Shown: one piece after another, positions 7,526 to 15,269 of the stretch
How positions within the stretch are numbered: position 1 is the first letter of the stretch
Layout of the letters: each line of letters opens with the position of its first letter
Assembly (NCBI RefSeq): GCF_003940805.1
Contig: NZ_CP034328.1
Span: 868,001 to 932,000, forward strand
From: Tabrizicola piscis
Lineage (GTDB): Bacteria > Pseudomonadota > Alphaproteobacteria > Rhodobacterales > Rhodobacteraceae
DNA: 64,000 bases
Reading direction: 5' to 3'
Notes under the pieces: generated by a model
The model's input: the letters and a program-made list of their open reading frames with translations, nothing else
Told to the model about the DNA's origin: nothing
Database searches by the model: none
Program-made: the position numbers and the translations under genes

Positions 7526-7876
7526 TTACGGTTCGGCAGGCGGCGTTTCGACCGCGGTTCCCGGCGCTGGCGCAGTCGGGTCGACCGTAGCGGCGCCGTC
7601 ATCGGTCCCTGTGTCCGTGGTTGTTCCGGTGGGAGTGCCTGTCTGATCCGGGGCAGTCTCGGGCGCACCCACGCCGCCTTGGTCAGGCGCCGTCGATGCC
7701 GGGGTTGTATCCGGCTCATCAAGGACACTGGCCGACCGATCAAAGGTGAAGACCACGACGGCCACGATCAGGGCAACGACGACCAGCAAGACAAGCCACA
7801 TGCCCGTCTGGGGCGGGCGCGTATCGGTGCGCCGATCCACCTTGCCGGGCGGGGTTCTGGGGGGAATATCGGTCAT
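7526..7876 (-). CDS. Single-pass membrane protein with Thr/Pro/Asp-rich outer tail
   Basis: A 116-residue protein: a proline- and arginine-rich cytoplasmic N-terminus (about 25 residues), one transmembrane helix (WLVLLVVVALIVAVVVFTF, about residues 27-46), then a tail of about 70 residues rich in T, D, P, G and A that should lie in the periplasm. AAAGGATA precedes the ATG at MTDIPP. An EcfG-type promoter lies at 7916-7940. The same layout is seen in the gene at 14903-15166. Function unknown. Confidence 0.7.
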   Translation of the reverse strand: MTDIPPRTPPGKVDRRTDTRPPQTGMWLVLLVVVALIVAVVVFTFDRSASVLDEPDTTPASTAPDQGGVGAPETAPDQTGTPTGTTTDTGTDDGAATVDPTAPAPGTAVETPPAEP

Positions 7877-7915
7877 GAGGTATCCTTTCTGTCGCAATTG
7901 CGTCCTGCCCGATAG

Positions 7916-7940
7916 AACCGGAACCAGCCGAGATTGTTCC
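7916..7940 (-). promoter_or_regulatory. EcfG-type general stress promoter
   Basis: Minus-strand GGAAC (7936-7940), 17 nt, GTT (7916-7918). It lies 40 nt before the start of the membrane protein gene at 7876 and just beyond the stop of the SDR gene. Confidence 0.8.
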
Positions 7941-7953
7941 CGACCGCCAGCCC

Positions 7954-8811
7954 CTACAACATTGGCGCGCCGCCCGTGACCGCGATTGTCGCGCCGGAGA
8001 CGTAGCTCGACATCGGCTCGGCCAGCATCACGTAGGCGGAGGCAAGCTCCACCGGTTGGGCCGGACGTTTCATCGGGCTGTCCTGACCGAAGCTGGCCAC
8101 TTTTTCACCCGGCATGCTGGCCGGGATGAGCGGGGTCCACACCGGGCCGGGGGCGACGCAGTTCACGCGGATGCCCCGGTCGGCCAGCAGTTGGGCCAGT
8201 CCCGCAGTGAAGTTCCGGATGGCGCCCTTGGTGGTGGCATAGGCCAGCAAGGACGGATTCGGCTTGTCGGAATTGATCGAGGCGGTGTTGATGATCGAAC
8301 TGCCCGCACCCATGTGGGCCACCGCCGCCTGGGCCACATGAAAGACCGCGTCGATGTTGACGGCAAAGGTCTTGTCCCATTCCTTGGGCGTCAGGTCCTC
8401 GAACCGGTCGCAGACAGTCTGGTGGGCGGCGTTGTTGACCAGGATGTCGATCCGGCCCCAGGTGTTCACCACCTGCTGCACTACGCTGCGACATTCGTCA
8501 GGGTTGGAAAGATCGGCCGGAATCTTCATGCAGCTCTGGCCCTCGTCTTCGATGAGTCTTGCCGTATCGGCGGCGTCGTCACACTCGTTCAGGAAACACA
8601 TGGCAACGTCTGCGCCCTCGCGGGCATAGGCGATGGCTACGGCGCGGCCGATGCCGCTGTCTGCCCCGGTGATCAGCGCAACGCGACCCTGCAGCCGACC
8701 GGCCCCAACCCAGGTTGTTTCGCCATGGTCGGGGCGCGGCTGCATCGAAGCAAAGGTGCCCGGGGCGGATTGCGTCTGCTTCGGAAAGGGCGGCTTGGGA
8801 TGGTCGTTCAT
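7954..8811 (-). CDS. Stress-type SDR family oxidoreductase
   Basis: A 285-residue short-chain dehydrogenase of the YghA / general-stress-protein-39 type, with a long N-terminal extension (about 40 residues, PKPPFPKQTQSAPG) before the Rossmann fold. The cofactor loop is TGADSGIGRAVA (about residues 49-60), NNAAH is the NAG-like motif, and the catalytic Ser-Tyr-Lys triad is in NTASIN and YATTK. Substrate is unknown; such enzymes reduce aldehydes or ketones with NADPH or NADH. Its start overlaps the stop of the upstream small gene (ATGA), so it is translationally coupled. Confidence 0.92.
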   Translation of the reverse strand: MNDHPKPPFPKQTQSAPGTFASMQPRPDHGETTWVGAGRLQGRVALITGADSGIGRAVAIAYAREGADVAMCFLNECDDAADTARLIEDEGQSCMKIPADLSNPDECRSVVQQVVNTWGRIDILVNNAAHQTVCDRFEDLTPKEWDKTFAVNIDAVFHVAQAAVAHMGAGSSIINTASINSDKPNPSLLAYATTKGAIRNFTAGLAQLLADRGIRVNCVAPGPVWTPLIPASMPGEKVASFGQDSPMKRPAQPVELASAYVMLAEPMSSYVSGATIAVTGGAPML

Positions 8812-9008
8812 GATGCGGATCCTTCGTCAGTGCGTTCGCCATGGTGGATGTGACCACCGGGCTGCTTGCGGTTGGCATCGGGGCGCGCGTTTGGGTCCAG
8901 GCGCTCCTGTCCGGACGGATCGATCTGCTGCTGGCGCTGGTCGATCACGTTTGCCTTCGGTCGCCGCAGGTCTTCATTTGACGGTTGTGACTTTTGGTCC
9001 CGGCTCAT
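8808..9008 (-). CDS. Small hydrophilic protein, 66 aa
   Basis: A 66-residue protein with hardly any hydrophobic residues: MSRDQKSQPSNEDLRRPKAN, then VIDQRQQQIDPSGQE and a His/Gly-rich end. GGAGG lies about 9 nt before the ATG. Its stop overlaps the SDR start by 4 nt, which supports real translation. It follows the DUF892 gene by 97 nt on the same strand and is probably read from the EcfG-type promoter at 9645-9669. Predicted disordered; function unknown. Confidence 0.6.
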   Translation of the reverse strand: MSRDQKSQPSNEDLRRPKANVIDQRQQQIDPSGQERLDPNARPDANRKQPGGHIHHGERTDEGSAS

Positions 9009-9105
9009 CGGAAGCCTCCTCCTTGGCGCGGGCGGTTCGTTCTGCCGACCCGCCAGTTTGTCCGCGCCGACGGGAACGCCGGCGCGGGACAGGACACAGT
9101 TGGTG

Positions 9106-9603
9106 TCACGCGGCCTCAAGCGCCGCCTGATTGACCGACCCATCGGCAATCTGGGTCAATGCTTCGTCGGTCATGCTTTCTTCCTGCAGGGTTTGCTCCA
9201 GAAGTTTGGCCGCATCCTTCAGCCCCATCACCTGCGCCCAGCGCAGCAGGGTTCCATAGCGCGCGATCTCATAATGCTCGACCGCCTGCGCTGCTGCGAC
9301 GAGGCTTGCGTCCAGCGCCGGGCTGTTGGCAAAGGCCTGCAGGGCCTCTTCGCCCTCTTCCAGGATGCCATCGATTGCCGGGCAGGTCTTGCCCCGCGCC
9401 GCCTTGCCGATCAGCTCAAATACCTGCTGCAGACGCTCCACCTGCATCTGGGTTTCTTCTGCGCGCTTTTCGAATGCCGCCTGCAATTCCGAGGATTGCG
9501 CCCCCCGTGCCATCTTGGGCAGCGCCGTAAGGATCTTGCGTTCAGCGTAGTAGATGTCCTTCAGCGTCTCGTGGAACAGGTCTTCAAGGGTCTTCGTTTT
9601 CAT
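9106..9603 (-). CDS. DUF892 ferritin-like protein (YciE/YciF type)
   Basis: A 165-residue all-helical protein of the DUF892 family: LEDLFHETLKDIYYAERKIL at the N-terminus carries the typical E...YxAE metal-site pattern, and AVEHYEIARYGTLLRWA gives the second ExxH-like set. These fold as four-helix ferritin-like bundles and are often stress-induced in alpha- and gammaproteobacteria. The ATG at 9603 is preferred to one two codons upstream because AGGAG is 6 nt before it. An EcfG-type promoter is 42 nt upstream. Confidence 0.9.
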   Translation of the reverse strand: MKTKTLEDLFHETLKDIYYAERKILTALPKMARGAQSSELQAAFEKRAEETQMQVERLQQVFELIGKAARGKTCPAIDGILEEGEEALQAFANSPALDASLVAAAQAVEHYEIARYGTLLRWAQVMGLKDAAKLLEQTLQEESMTDEALTQIADGSVNQAALEAA

Positions 9604-9644
9604 GGTCATCTCCTGCCAATCCGGTTGAGCGTTGGTTCGGCTTC

Positions 9645-9669
9645 AACCGTTCGCTGTCCGGATTGTTCC
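9645..9669 (-). promoter_or_regulatory. EcfG-type general stress promoter
   Basis: Minus-strand GGAAC (9665-9669), 17 nt, GTT (9645-9647). It is placed 42 nt before the DUF892 start and lies between that gene and the sigma factor gene's stop. Confidence 0.8.
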
Positions 9670-9678
9670 CAGACGCCG

Positions 9679-10152
9679 CTAGACCTCTTCCCCCAAGGCA
9701 TCTTGCAGCATCCGGCGTCCGCGATTGATCCGGCTTTTGATCGTGCCGATGTCCACTTCCAGAATATCCGCCGCCGACTGGTAGCTTTCGCCGGTAACCA
9801 GCACCAGCATCACCGCCTCGCGGTAGGTGCGTGGCAGTGCCAAGAGAGCGCCCTCGATTTCGCGGCCACGAACGTGCCAATATTGCTGGTCAGGCGTGGT
9901 CGGCTGCCCCGACACGCAATCTTCAAGTCCGGGGCGTTCCCGGACCAGTTTTACCCGCTGGTTGTAGAAATGGTTGCGCATGATGGTGAACAGCCACGCG
10001 CGCATATTGGTGCCCGGGGTATAGCGGGCGGCACTGGAAATCGCCCTTACAAGCGTATCCTGAACCAGATCATCTGCATCTCCGTAGCGTCCGGTCAACG
10101 ACCGCGCGAACAGGCGCAAGGCCGGGATATGCCTTAGCACGTCGTCGGACAT
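9679..10152 (-). CDS. ecfG: EcfG-like ECF sigma factor of the general stress response
   Basis: A 157-residue sigma-70 family factor. Region 2 is at about residues 5-70 (IPALRLFARSLTGRYGDADD, LVQDTLVRA, GTNMRAWLFTIMRNHFYNQ). Region 4 is at about residues 95-150 (ALPRTYREAVMLVLVTGESY, IGTIKSRINRGRRML). This matches the EcfG/SigT family, which directs transcription from GGAAC-17-GTT promoters. Such promoters are dense around this gene. The start at MSDDVLRH has GGAGGG; 55 upstream in-frame codons do not look coding. No NepR gene adjoins it; the only candidate is at 5152. A weak GGAAC-17-ATT lies upstream, so autoregulation is unclear. Assignment to EcfG rather than another ECF group rests on sequence resemblance and the promoter context. 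Confidence 0.85.
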   Translation of the reverse strand: MSDDVLRHIPALRLFARSLTGRYGDADDLVQDTLVRAISSAARYTPGTNMRAWLFTIMRNHFYNQRVKLVRERPGLEDCVSGQPTTPDQQYWHVRGREIEGALLALPRTYREAVMLVLVTGESYQSAADILEVDIGTIKSRINRGRRMLQDALGEEV

Positions 10153-10288
10153 CAGTTCCCTCCTGCGGGACGGCAAGGTTAACGGAAAATTAATGCCGCG
10201 GCCGCCTGCCGGTTCCGCCCCCCACCCCAAAATCCGCCGCAGGCGGCACGATCTTGCCGATGTCGCGGACCTAAATGATCCGGTCATC

Positions 10289-10314
10289 GGAACCAACCGC
10301 TGCGCAAACCGGTT
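10289..10314 (+). promoter_or_regulatory. EcfG-type general stress promoter
   Basis: Plus-strand GGAAC (10289-10293), 18 nt, GTT (10312-10314). It lies 47 nt before the first Ku gene and would drive Ku and LigD together. Confidence 0.8.
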
Positions 10315-10360
10315 CAATGTTCAGCACCGGCTGTGGCCGGTCGCAGAAAAGGAAGTCGGG

Positions 10361-11161
10361 ATGGCACCGCGCGCAAACTGGAAGGGCCGGATCAGGCTTG
10401 GTGAAGTGGGCTTCGGCGTTGCGCTTTACACTGCAGCTGTCACGTCAGACCGCATTGCCCTGCACATGATCAACCGCGCCACGGGCAACCGTCTGCGGGC
10501 GGAACTTGTCGATGCCGAAACGGGCAAACCTGTCGACAAGGAAGACGAGGTGATGGGGTACGAAGTCGACACCGACGACTACCTCCACCTTGACCCGGAG
10601 GAAATCGCCGCGGCTGTGCCCGAGTCGGACAAGACCCTGGCAATTGAGGCATTTCTGCCCTGCAAGGACATCGACACGCTGTACTTCGACCGACCCTACT
10701 ACCTTGCCCCGGCTGAAGCCGCATCGGTCGATGCCTTTTCGCTGCTGCGTGATGGGATGGAACGGCAGAAGGTCGCCGGCCTGGCGCGGACCGTTCTATT
10801 CCGCCGCCTGCGGACCTTGATGATCCGGCCCCATGGTCAGGGGTTCATCGCCAACACCCTGAACTTCGACTATCAGGTTCGGTCACCGGAGAATGCCTTC
10901 ACTGACATCCGCGATGTGAAGATTGATGCCGAGATGATGGACCTTGCCAAACACATCATCAGTACCAAGCTTGGCGATTTCGACCCCTCGACCTTCGATG
11001 ACCGGTACGAAGCCGCCTTGGCCGATCTGGTCCGCGCGAAACTGCAAGGCCGTCCGCCACCGCGCCGGAAAGCGGAACCGCAGGCCAAGGTTATCGACCT
11101 GATGGCGGCGCTCAGGGACAGCGTCAAAGCGACAAAGGCCCCGCGGCGCAAAGCGGGGTGA
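10361..11161 (+). CDS. ku: Non-homologous end-joining protein Ku (first copy)
   Basis: Binds double-strand DNA ends as a homodimer and recruits LigD. The 266-residue protein carries the bacterial Ku core from residue 5 onward (WKGRIRLGEVGFGVALYTAA, INRATGNRLRAELVDAETGK, PYYLAPAEAASVDAFSLLRD) and a basic C-terminal tail (RRKAEPQAK ... KAPRRKAG). AAGGAA precedes the ATG; 56 in-frame codons upstream overlap the stress promoter and are not part of the gene. LigD starts 4 nt after the stop, so they form one operon. A second Ku gene lies beyond LigD on the other strand. Confidence 0.95.
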   Translation: MAPRANWKGRIRLGEVGFGVALYTAAVTSDRIALHMINRATGNRLRAELVDAETGKPVDKEDEVMGYEVDTDDYLHLDPEEIAAAVPESDKTLAIEAFLPCKDIDTLYFDRPYYLAPAEAASVDAFSLLRDGMERQKVAGLARTVLFRRLRTLMIRPHGQGFIANTLNFDYQVRSPENAFTDIRDVKIDAEMMDLAKHIISTKLGDFDPSTFDDRYEAALADLVRAKLQGRPPPRRKAEPQAKVIDLMAALRDSVKATKAPRRKAG

Positions 11162-11165
11162 CAGG

Positions 11166-13640
11166 GTGCTTGAAACCTATCAGTCGATGCGCGACTTCAA
11201 GGCAACCCCGGAACCCAAGGGGCGCAAGCACAAATCCACCGGAGCTTTGGTGTTTGTCGTCCAGAAACACGCCGCCCGCCGGCTGCATTACGATTTGCGG
11301 CTGGAAATGGATTGCGTTCTGAAAAGTTGGGCCGTCACCCGCGGCCCCAGCCTTGTTCCGGGTGAAAAGCGACTGTCCGTGCATGTCGAGGATCACCCGA
11401 TGGACTACGGTGACTTCGAAGGCACGATCCCGGAAGGCCAGTACGGCGCAGGCACGGTGATTGTCTGGGACCGTGGCACCTGGACCCCGGTTATCGATCC
11501 GCACAAGGGCTATGCCAAGGGGCATCTGGAGTTCGAGCTCAAGGGCGAAAAGCTGACCGGTCGCTGGCATTTGATCCGCATGCGCGGCAAGCCCAAGGAC
11601 AAGCGCGAAAACTGGCTGTTGATCAAGGGCGAGGATGCCAGCGCCCGCGACCCGTCCGCCCCGGATATTCTGGAACAAAGCCCGCAGTCGGTGACGTCTG
11701 GTCGCACGATCGAGGCCGTTGCCGGCAAACCCGCCCGCAAGACCCCGGCGCGAAAGACCCGCACCCGAAAGACCACGGAGCAAGGCACGGACAAACCGAT
11801 GCCGGGCTTTCTGCCGCCAATGCTCGCCTCACTTGTCAAGGCCACGCCGGGCGACGACCGCTGGCTGCATGAGATCAAGTTCGACGGCTACCGGATTCAG
11901 GCCCATGTGGAGGACGGCAAGGCCCGTCTTTTCACCCGGTCGGGGCGGGACTGGACTGACCGCTTCGGTGCGGCCCTTGCCGATGCGCTGACTGCGCTGC
12001 CGGTCAGTCAGGCTGTACTGGACGGCGAAGTGGTGGTGGAAACAGGCGGTCGTTCGTCCAACTTTTCTGCGCTGCAGGCTGATCTGGCTGAAGGCCGCAC
12101 CGACCGGATGACCTTTTATGCCTTCGATCTGCTCCACCTTGATGGGCGCGATCTGACGCCGCTGCCGCTGGTCGAACGCAAGCGCCTGCTGGCGACTATC
12201 CTGCGGTCCGCGAAGGATCCGATCCGGCTTAGCGAGCACCTGTCGGACCAGGGTGCCATCGTCCTCCGCCACGCCTGCCGCATGGGGCTTGAGGGGATCA
12301 TTTCGAAACTGCGCGACAGTCCCTATCGGTCAGGGCGCAGCAATGCCTGGGTCAAGTCGAAATGCTCGGCCCGGCAAGAATTCGTGATCGGCGGCTTCGT
12401 GCCTTCCACCGCCTCGCCCCGTGCGATCGGGTCGCTGGTGATGGGTGTCTATGATGGCGACCGGTTGCGCAGCGTGGGGCGTGTCGGCACCGGCTTTTCC
12501 GTTGCCGTGGCCGAGGACCTTTACACCCGGCTGACCGCGCTGGAAACGCCGCAGTCGCCCTTTGATCCGCCGCTCACGGGTCAGGCAAAGCGCGGGGTGC
12601 GCCATGTCAGGCCCGATCTTGTCGCCGAAGTCGATTTCCGCGCCTGGACGGATGACGGCAACCTGCGCCACGCCGCCTTCCGCGGCCTGCGCGAGGATAA
12701 GGACCCGCAGGACGTCACGGGCGAGGGCCTCTCGACGCCCCCGTCTGCGCCAGAGGACACGACACCGCCCCCTGCCCTGCCAGTGCGGCGGATCAAGCTG
12801 ACCAACCCCGACCGGGTCTATTGGCCAGACGCAGGCATCACCAAGGCCGACCTTGCCGACTACTATGCCGACGTCTGGACCTGGATCGCCCCGCATGTCA
12901 GTGGCCGGCCCTTGGCCCTTCTGCGTTGCCCGAACGGGATCAGCGGCCAGAAATTCTTTCAAAAACACGACTGGAAGGGCATGAATGCTGCCATCCTGCG
13001 CGTGGCGGACCCGACAGATCCGAAGGACGCGCCGTCAATTGCCATCGCCGACTTTGACGGCCTGACCGCCCTTGCCCAAGCGGCCAGTCTGGAGATTCAC
13101 CCTTGGGGCAGCACCCTTGCGGATTGGGAACGGCCTGACCGCATTGTCATTGACCTTGATCCCGGTGACGGTGTCGGCTGGGATGACCTGACCTTTGCTG
13201 CGCAAGAGGTTCGGCAACGCCTTAAAGACGCGGAGCTTGCGGCCTTTGTCAAAACCTCGGGCGGCAAAGGGTTGCATGTCGTGGCCCCTTTGGTCGCAAA
13301 GGCCGAATGGCCTGCGGTCAAGTCCTTCTGCCGCCAGTTTGCACGCAGCATGGCAGGGGACGATCCCGCACGTTATGTGGCGACGATCACCAAATCCAAG
13401 CGGCAGGGAAAGATCCTGATCGACTATCTGCGCAACCAGCGCGGGGCGACTGCGGTGGCCGCCTACTCTACCCGCGCACGGCCGGGGGGTCTGGTGTCGG
13501 CCCCCGTCAGCTGGGACGAACTGGACAGCGGGCTGTCCCCCGCCGACTTCACCATCCGCACGATGCCCGCCCGACTGGCCGCCTTGCGCCGCGATCCGTG
13601 GAGCGACTTTGCCGCGTCTGCCCGACCACTGCCGGGTTAA
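11166..13640 (+). CDS. ligD: Multidomain DNA ligase D (phosphoesterase-ligase-polymerase)
   Basis: Processes and seals double-strand breaks with Ku. The 824-residue protein has three domains in order. The first is a 3'-phosphoesterase (about 10-165; HYDLRLE at 41-47 and His77). The second is an ATP-dependent ligase (about 215-520; Lys238 in KFDGYR, plus DGEVVVE). The third is a primase/polymerase (about 545-815; metal-binding DLD at about 663-665). A Lys/Arg/Thr-rich linker (about 185-210) joins the first two. The start is GTG, 4 nt after the Ku stop, just ahead of MRDFKATPEP; the ATG seven codons later is an alternative. Stress induction is inferred from the promoter ahead of Ku. Confidence 0.95.
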   Translation: MLETYQSMRDFKATPEPKGRKHKSTGALVFVVQKHAARRLHYDLRLEMDCVLKSWAVTRGPSLVPGEKRLSVHVEDHPMDYGDFEGTIPEGQYGAGTVIVWDRGTWTPVIDPHKGYAKGHLEFELKGEKLTGRWHLIRMRGKPKDKRENWLLIKGEDASARDPSAPDILEQSPQSVTSGRTIEAVAGKPARKTPARKTRTRKTTEQGTDKPMPGFLPPMLASLVKATPGDDRWLHEIKFDGYRIQAHVEDGKARLFTRSGRDWTDRFGAALADALTALPVSQAVLDGEVVVETGGRSSNFSALQADLAEGRTDRMTFYAFDLLHLDGRDLTPLPLVERKRLLATILRSAKDPIRLSEHLSDQGAIVLRHACRMGLEGIISKLRDSPYRSGRSNAWVKSKCSARQEFVIGGFVPSTASPRAIGSLVMGVYDGDRLRSVGRVGTGFSVAVAEDLYTRLTALETPQSPFDPPLTGQAKRGVRHVRPDLVAEVDFRAWTDDGNLRHAAFRGLREDKDPQDVTGEGLSTPPSAPEDTTPPPALPVRRIKLTNPDRVYWPDAGITKADLADYYADVWTWIAPHVSGRPLALLRCPNGISGQKFFQKHDWKGMNAAILRVADPTDPKDAPSIAIADFDGLTALAQAASLEIHPWGSTLADWERPDRIVIDLDPGDGVGWDDLTFAAQEVRQRLKDAELAAFVKTSGGKGLHVVAPLVAKAEWPAVKSFCRQFARSMAGDDPARYVATITKSKRQGKILIDYLRNQRGATAVAAYSTRARPGGLVSAPVSWDELDSGLSPADFTIRTMPARLAALRRDPWSDFAASARPLPG

Positions 13641-13667
13641 GGCGCGTCCCTTCATCCGGCTTTTCGG

Positions 13668-14477
13668 TTAGCGTTTGCGGGATGTGCCCTTTTCCGCATC
13701 GATGCTTCGCTTCAGGGCGTCGATGATGCTGATGACCTTGCCGCTTTGCTGCGGTTCCTTCGCCTGAACCTTGCGCGGACGCTTGCGACCGCTCTGCTTT
13801 GACTCGATCAGCTCCAGCAAGCGGTCTTGCACCGGGTCTTCCGCCATCTTCGGGGTCCATTCGGCGGTGCGGCGTTCAATCAACTGTTTGACCAGCTTAA
13901 GCGCACGCGCGTCAGGCTTTTCGTCGCCGGTGCCGTCAAAATACGTCTTGGCATCGCGCACCTCGTCGCCATAGCGCAGCGTCCACAGGATGATGCCTTT
14001 TCCCCGCGGGGCAAGCATCACCGCGCGTTCGCGTCGGTAAAGGACAAGCCGGGCAATGCCGACGGTTCCGGTGGACCGCATCGCCTCACGGATGACGGAA
14101 AACGCTTCTTCCGCAACGCCGTCATCGGGCAACAGGAAGTGGGGACGGTCAAACCAGATCCATCCGATCCGTTCGGACGGCACAAATTCCAGAATGTCGA
14201 TCGTGCGCGTGCTGTCCAGTGCCACGGCATCAAGCTCTTCCTCTTCCAGCACGACATGGTCATCCTCGCCGCGCGGGTAACCGCGGGCCTGATCTTCGTC
14301 TTTCACGGGCTTGCCTGTTTCCGCGTCCACATACCTGCGCTGGACGCGGTTGCCGGTCTTTTGGTTGATCGTGTGAAACTTGACGCGCGCGCTGTCCGAA
14401 ATTGCGGGCTGCATCGCCACCTGACAGGTCACAAGCGACAGCTTCAGATAGCCTTTCCAGAAACTCTGTCTTGGCAT
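13668..14477 (-). CDS. ku: Non-homologous end-joining protein Ku (second copy)
   Basis: A 269-residue Ku protein, clearly related to but distinct from the copy at 10361 (WKGYLKLSLVTCQVAMQPA, then INQKTGNRVQRRYVDAETGK and RPHFLLPDDGVAEEAF). The C-terminus is basic and Lys/Arg-rich, as in DNA-end-binding Ku tails. ACGGAG precedes the ATG at 14477; the frame is open far upstream but that DNA belongs to the stress promoter region. It converges on ligD with a 27-nt gap. Two different Ku proteins occur in several alphaproteobacteria and may form heterodimers or act under different conditions. An EcfG-type promoter lies at 14505-14529. Confidence 0.94.
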   Translation of the reverse strand: MPRQSFWKGYLKLSLVTCQVAMQPAISDSARVKFHTINQKTGNRVQRRYVDAETGKPVKDEDQARGYPRGEDDHVVLEEEELDAVALDSTRTIDILEFVPSERIGWIWFDRPHFLLPDDGVAEEAFSVIREAMRSTGTVGIARLVLYRRERAVMLAPRGKGIILWTLRYGDEVRDAKTYFDGTGDEKPDARALKLVKQLIERRTAEWTPKMAEDPVQDRLLELIESKQSGRKRPRKVQAKEPQQSGKVISIIDALKRSIDAEKGTSRKR

Positions 14478-14504
14478 GGCAAACTCCGTTCCCGCACAGA
14501 ATTC

Positions 14505-14529
14505 AACCTGCCGTCCGCCAGTTGGTTCC
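14505..14529 (-). promoter_or_regulatory. EcfG-type general stress promoter for the second Ku gene
   Basis: Minus-strand GGAAC (14525-14529), 17 nt, GTT (14505-14507), 28 nt before the Ku start. Its -35 box is only 2 nt from the -35 box of an opposite EcfG-type promoter, forming the palindrome GGTTCCCGGGAAC. Confidence 0.82.
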
Positions 14530-14531
14530 CG

Positions 14532-14556
14532 GGAACAAAACCGGAGACCACTGGTT
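14532..14556 (+). promoter_or_regulatory. EcfG-type general stress promoter for the Gln-rich small gene
   Basis: Plus-strand GGAAC (14532-14536), 17 nt, GTT (14554-14556), 38 nt before the ATG at 14594. It is back-to-back with the minus-strand promoter of the second Ku gene. Confidence 0.82.
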
Positions 14557-14593
14557 TTGTCGATTATCCACCTGAAACAGAGGAGATCGCAGG

Positions 14594-14767
14594 ATGGCAA
14601 ACCAAAATCAGGACAAGAAACCGCAAAAGGACCAGCCGGGCGAGCAGGCTCGCCAAGGCCAGCGCGACCAGGACCGGCAACAGAAAGGCGGCGGCGCTGG
14701 ACAAGGCCAGCAAAAGAATGACCACCCGAAAGGCCAGCAAGACCGCAATCAAGAGCAGCGCCGGTAA
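14594..14767 (+). CDS. Gln-rich hydrophilic small protein, 57 aa
   Basis: A short ORF easily missed by length cut-offs. AGGAG lies 8 nt before the ATG and an EcfG-type promoter just ahead. The 57 residues are nearly all Q, K, D, G, R, N and E (MANQNQDKKPQKDQPGEQAR ... GQQDRNQEQRR), with no aliphatic residue at all after the start. It should be fully disordered, resembling the short hydrophilic proteins elsewhere in the island. A strong hairpin follows the stop by 15 nt. A long ORF on the opposite strand is a shadow. Confidence 0.65.
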   Translation: MANQNQDKKPQKDQPGEQARQGQRDQDRQQKGGGAGQGQQKNDHPKGQQDRNQEQRR

Positions 14768-14782
14768 AGCCGATCGCACAAA

Positions 14783-14815
14783 GGCAGGGGCTGCCGAAAC
14801 TTGGCAGCCTCTGCC
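14783..14815 (+). terminator. Hairpin, probable terminator
   Basis: A 13-bp inverted repeat with one G-U wobble (14783-14795 with 14803-14815) and a 7-nt loop, 15 nt after the Gln-rich gene. No T-run follows, so it could also act as a transcript-end stabiliser. Confidence 0.6.
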
Positions 14816-14844
14816 ACTGTTGGACTGAAGGGGTAACTTCAGTT

Positions 14845-14869
14845 GGAACCTTTTTGGCCACCGCCGGTT
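14845..14869 (+). promoter_or_regulatory. EcfG-type general stress promoter
   Basis: Plus-strand GGAAC (14845-14849), 17 nt, GTT (14867-14869), 33 nt before the ATG at 14903. Confidence 0.82.
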
Positions 14870-14902
14870 GTATCGGTGAGAGTCTGCCAAAGGAGGCCGC
14901 GC

Positions 14903-15166
14903 ATGTCCGCACCAAAAACGAACATTGATCGCCAGGTTTCGCGTCACCGCGGGCCACTTCTTGGCATGTTGGCCGTAGGGGGCTTTGTCGCGGTCCTTTT
15001 CTTGGGCTGGTTGCTTTATGAAACGCGTGGCGCGACCGATGCGACCGACGTGCCTCCGGCAGATGCCGCGGATACCGCGGCGCCGGTGCCGGAAACAGCG
15101 CCTGTCCCGCAAGCCGTGACACCCACACCAACAACGGACGAGCCGCAGCCTCCTTCACAGCCGTGA
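14903..15166 (+). CDS. Single-pass membrane protein with Pro/Thr/Ala-rich outer tail
   Basis: An 87-residue protein: basic N-terminus (about 17 residues), one transmembrane helix (LLGMLAVGGFVAVLFLGWLL, about 19-38), then a periplasmic tail of nearly 50 residues rich in A, D, T, P and E. AGGAGG lies 7 nt before the ATG. It has its own EcfG-type promoter. The layout is the same as the protein at 7526-7876, although the sequences are not closely similar. Function unknown. Confidence 0.7.
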   Translation: MSAPKTNIDRQVSRHRGPLLGMLAVGGFVAVLFLGWLLYETRGATDATDVPPADAADTAAPVPETAPVPQAVTPTPTTDEPQPPSQP

Positions 15167-15269
15167 CGCTGCTTGGAATGCGGGTGTTCCTCGGGCGTGA
15201 ACCCGGATCCGTGTGATCGCCTGCACGTCCAGTTCGACCAATGATGGTCGCCAGTCAGGAGAAGAAAAC

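Noticed and set aside
10153..10260. EcfG autoregulatory promoter before the sigma gene
   Set aside because: GGAAC is followed at 17 nt by ATT, not GTT, so the match is incomplete.
14564..15112. Minus-strand ORF of 182 codons opposite the Gln-rich and membrane protein genes
   Set aside because: It has no ribosome binding site and lies opposite two short genes that each have a promoter and Shine-Dalgarno site.
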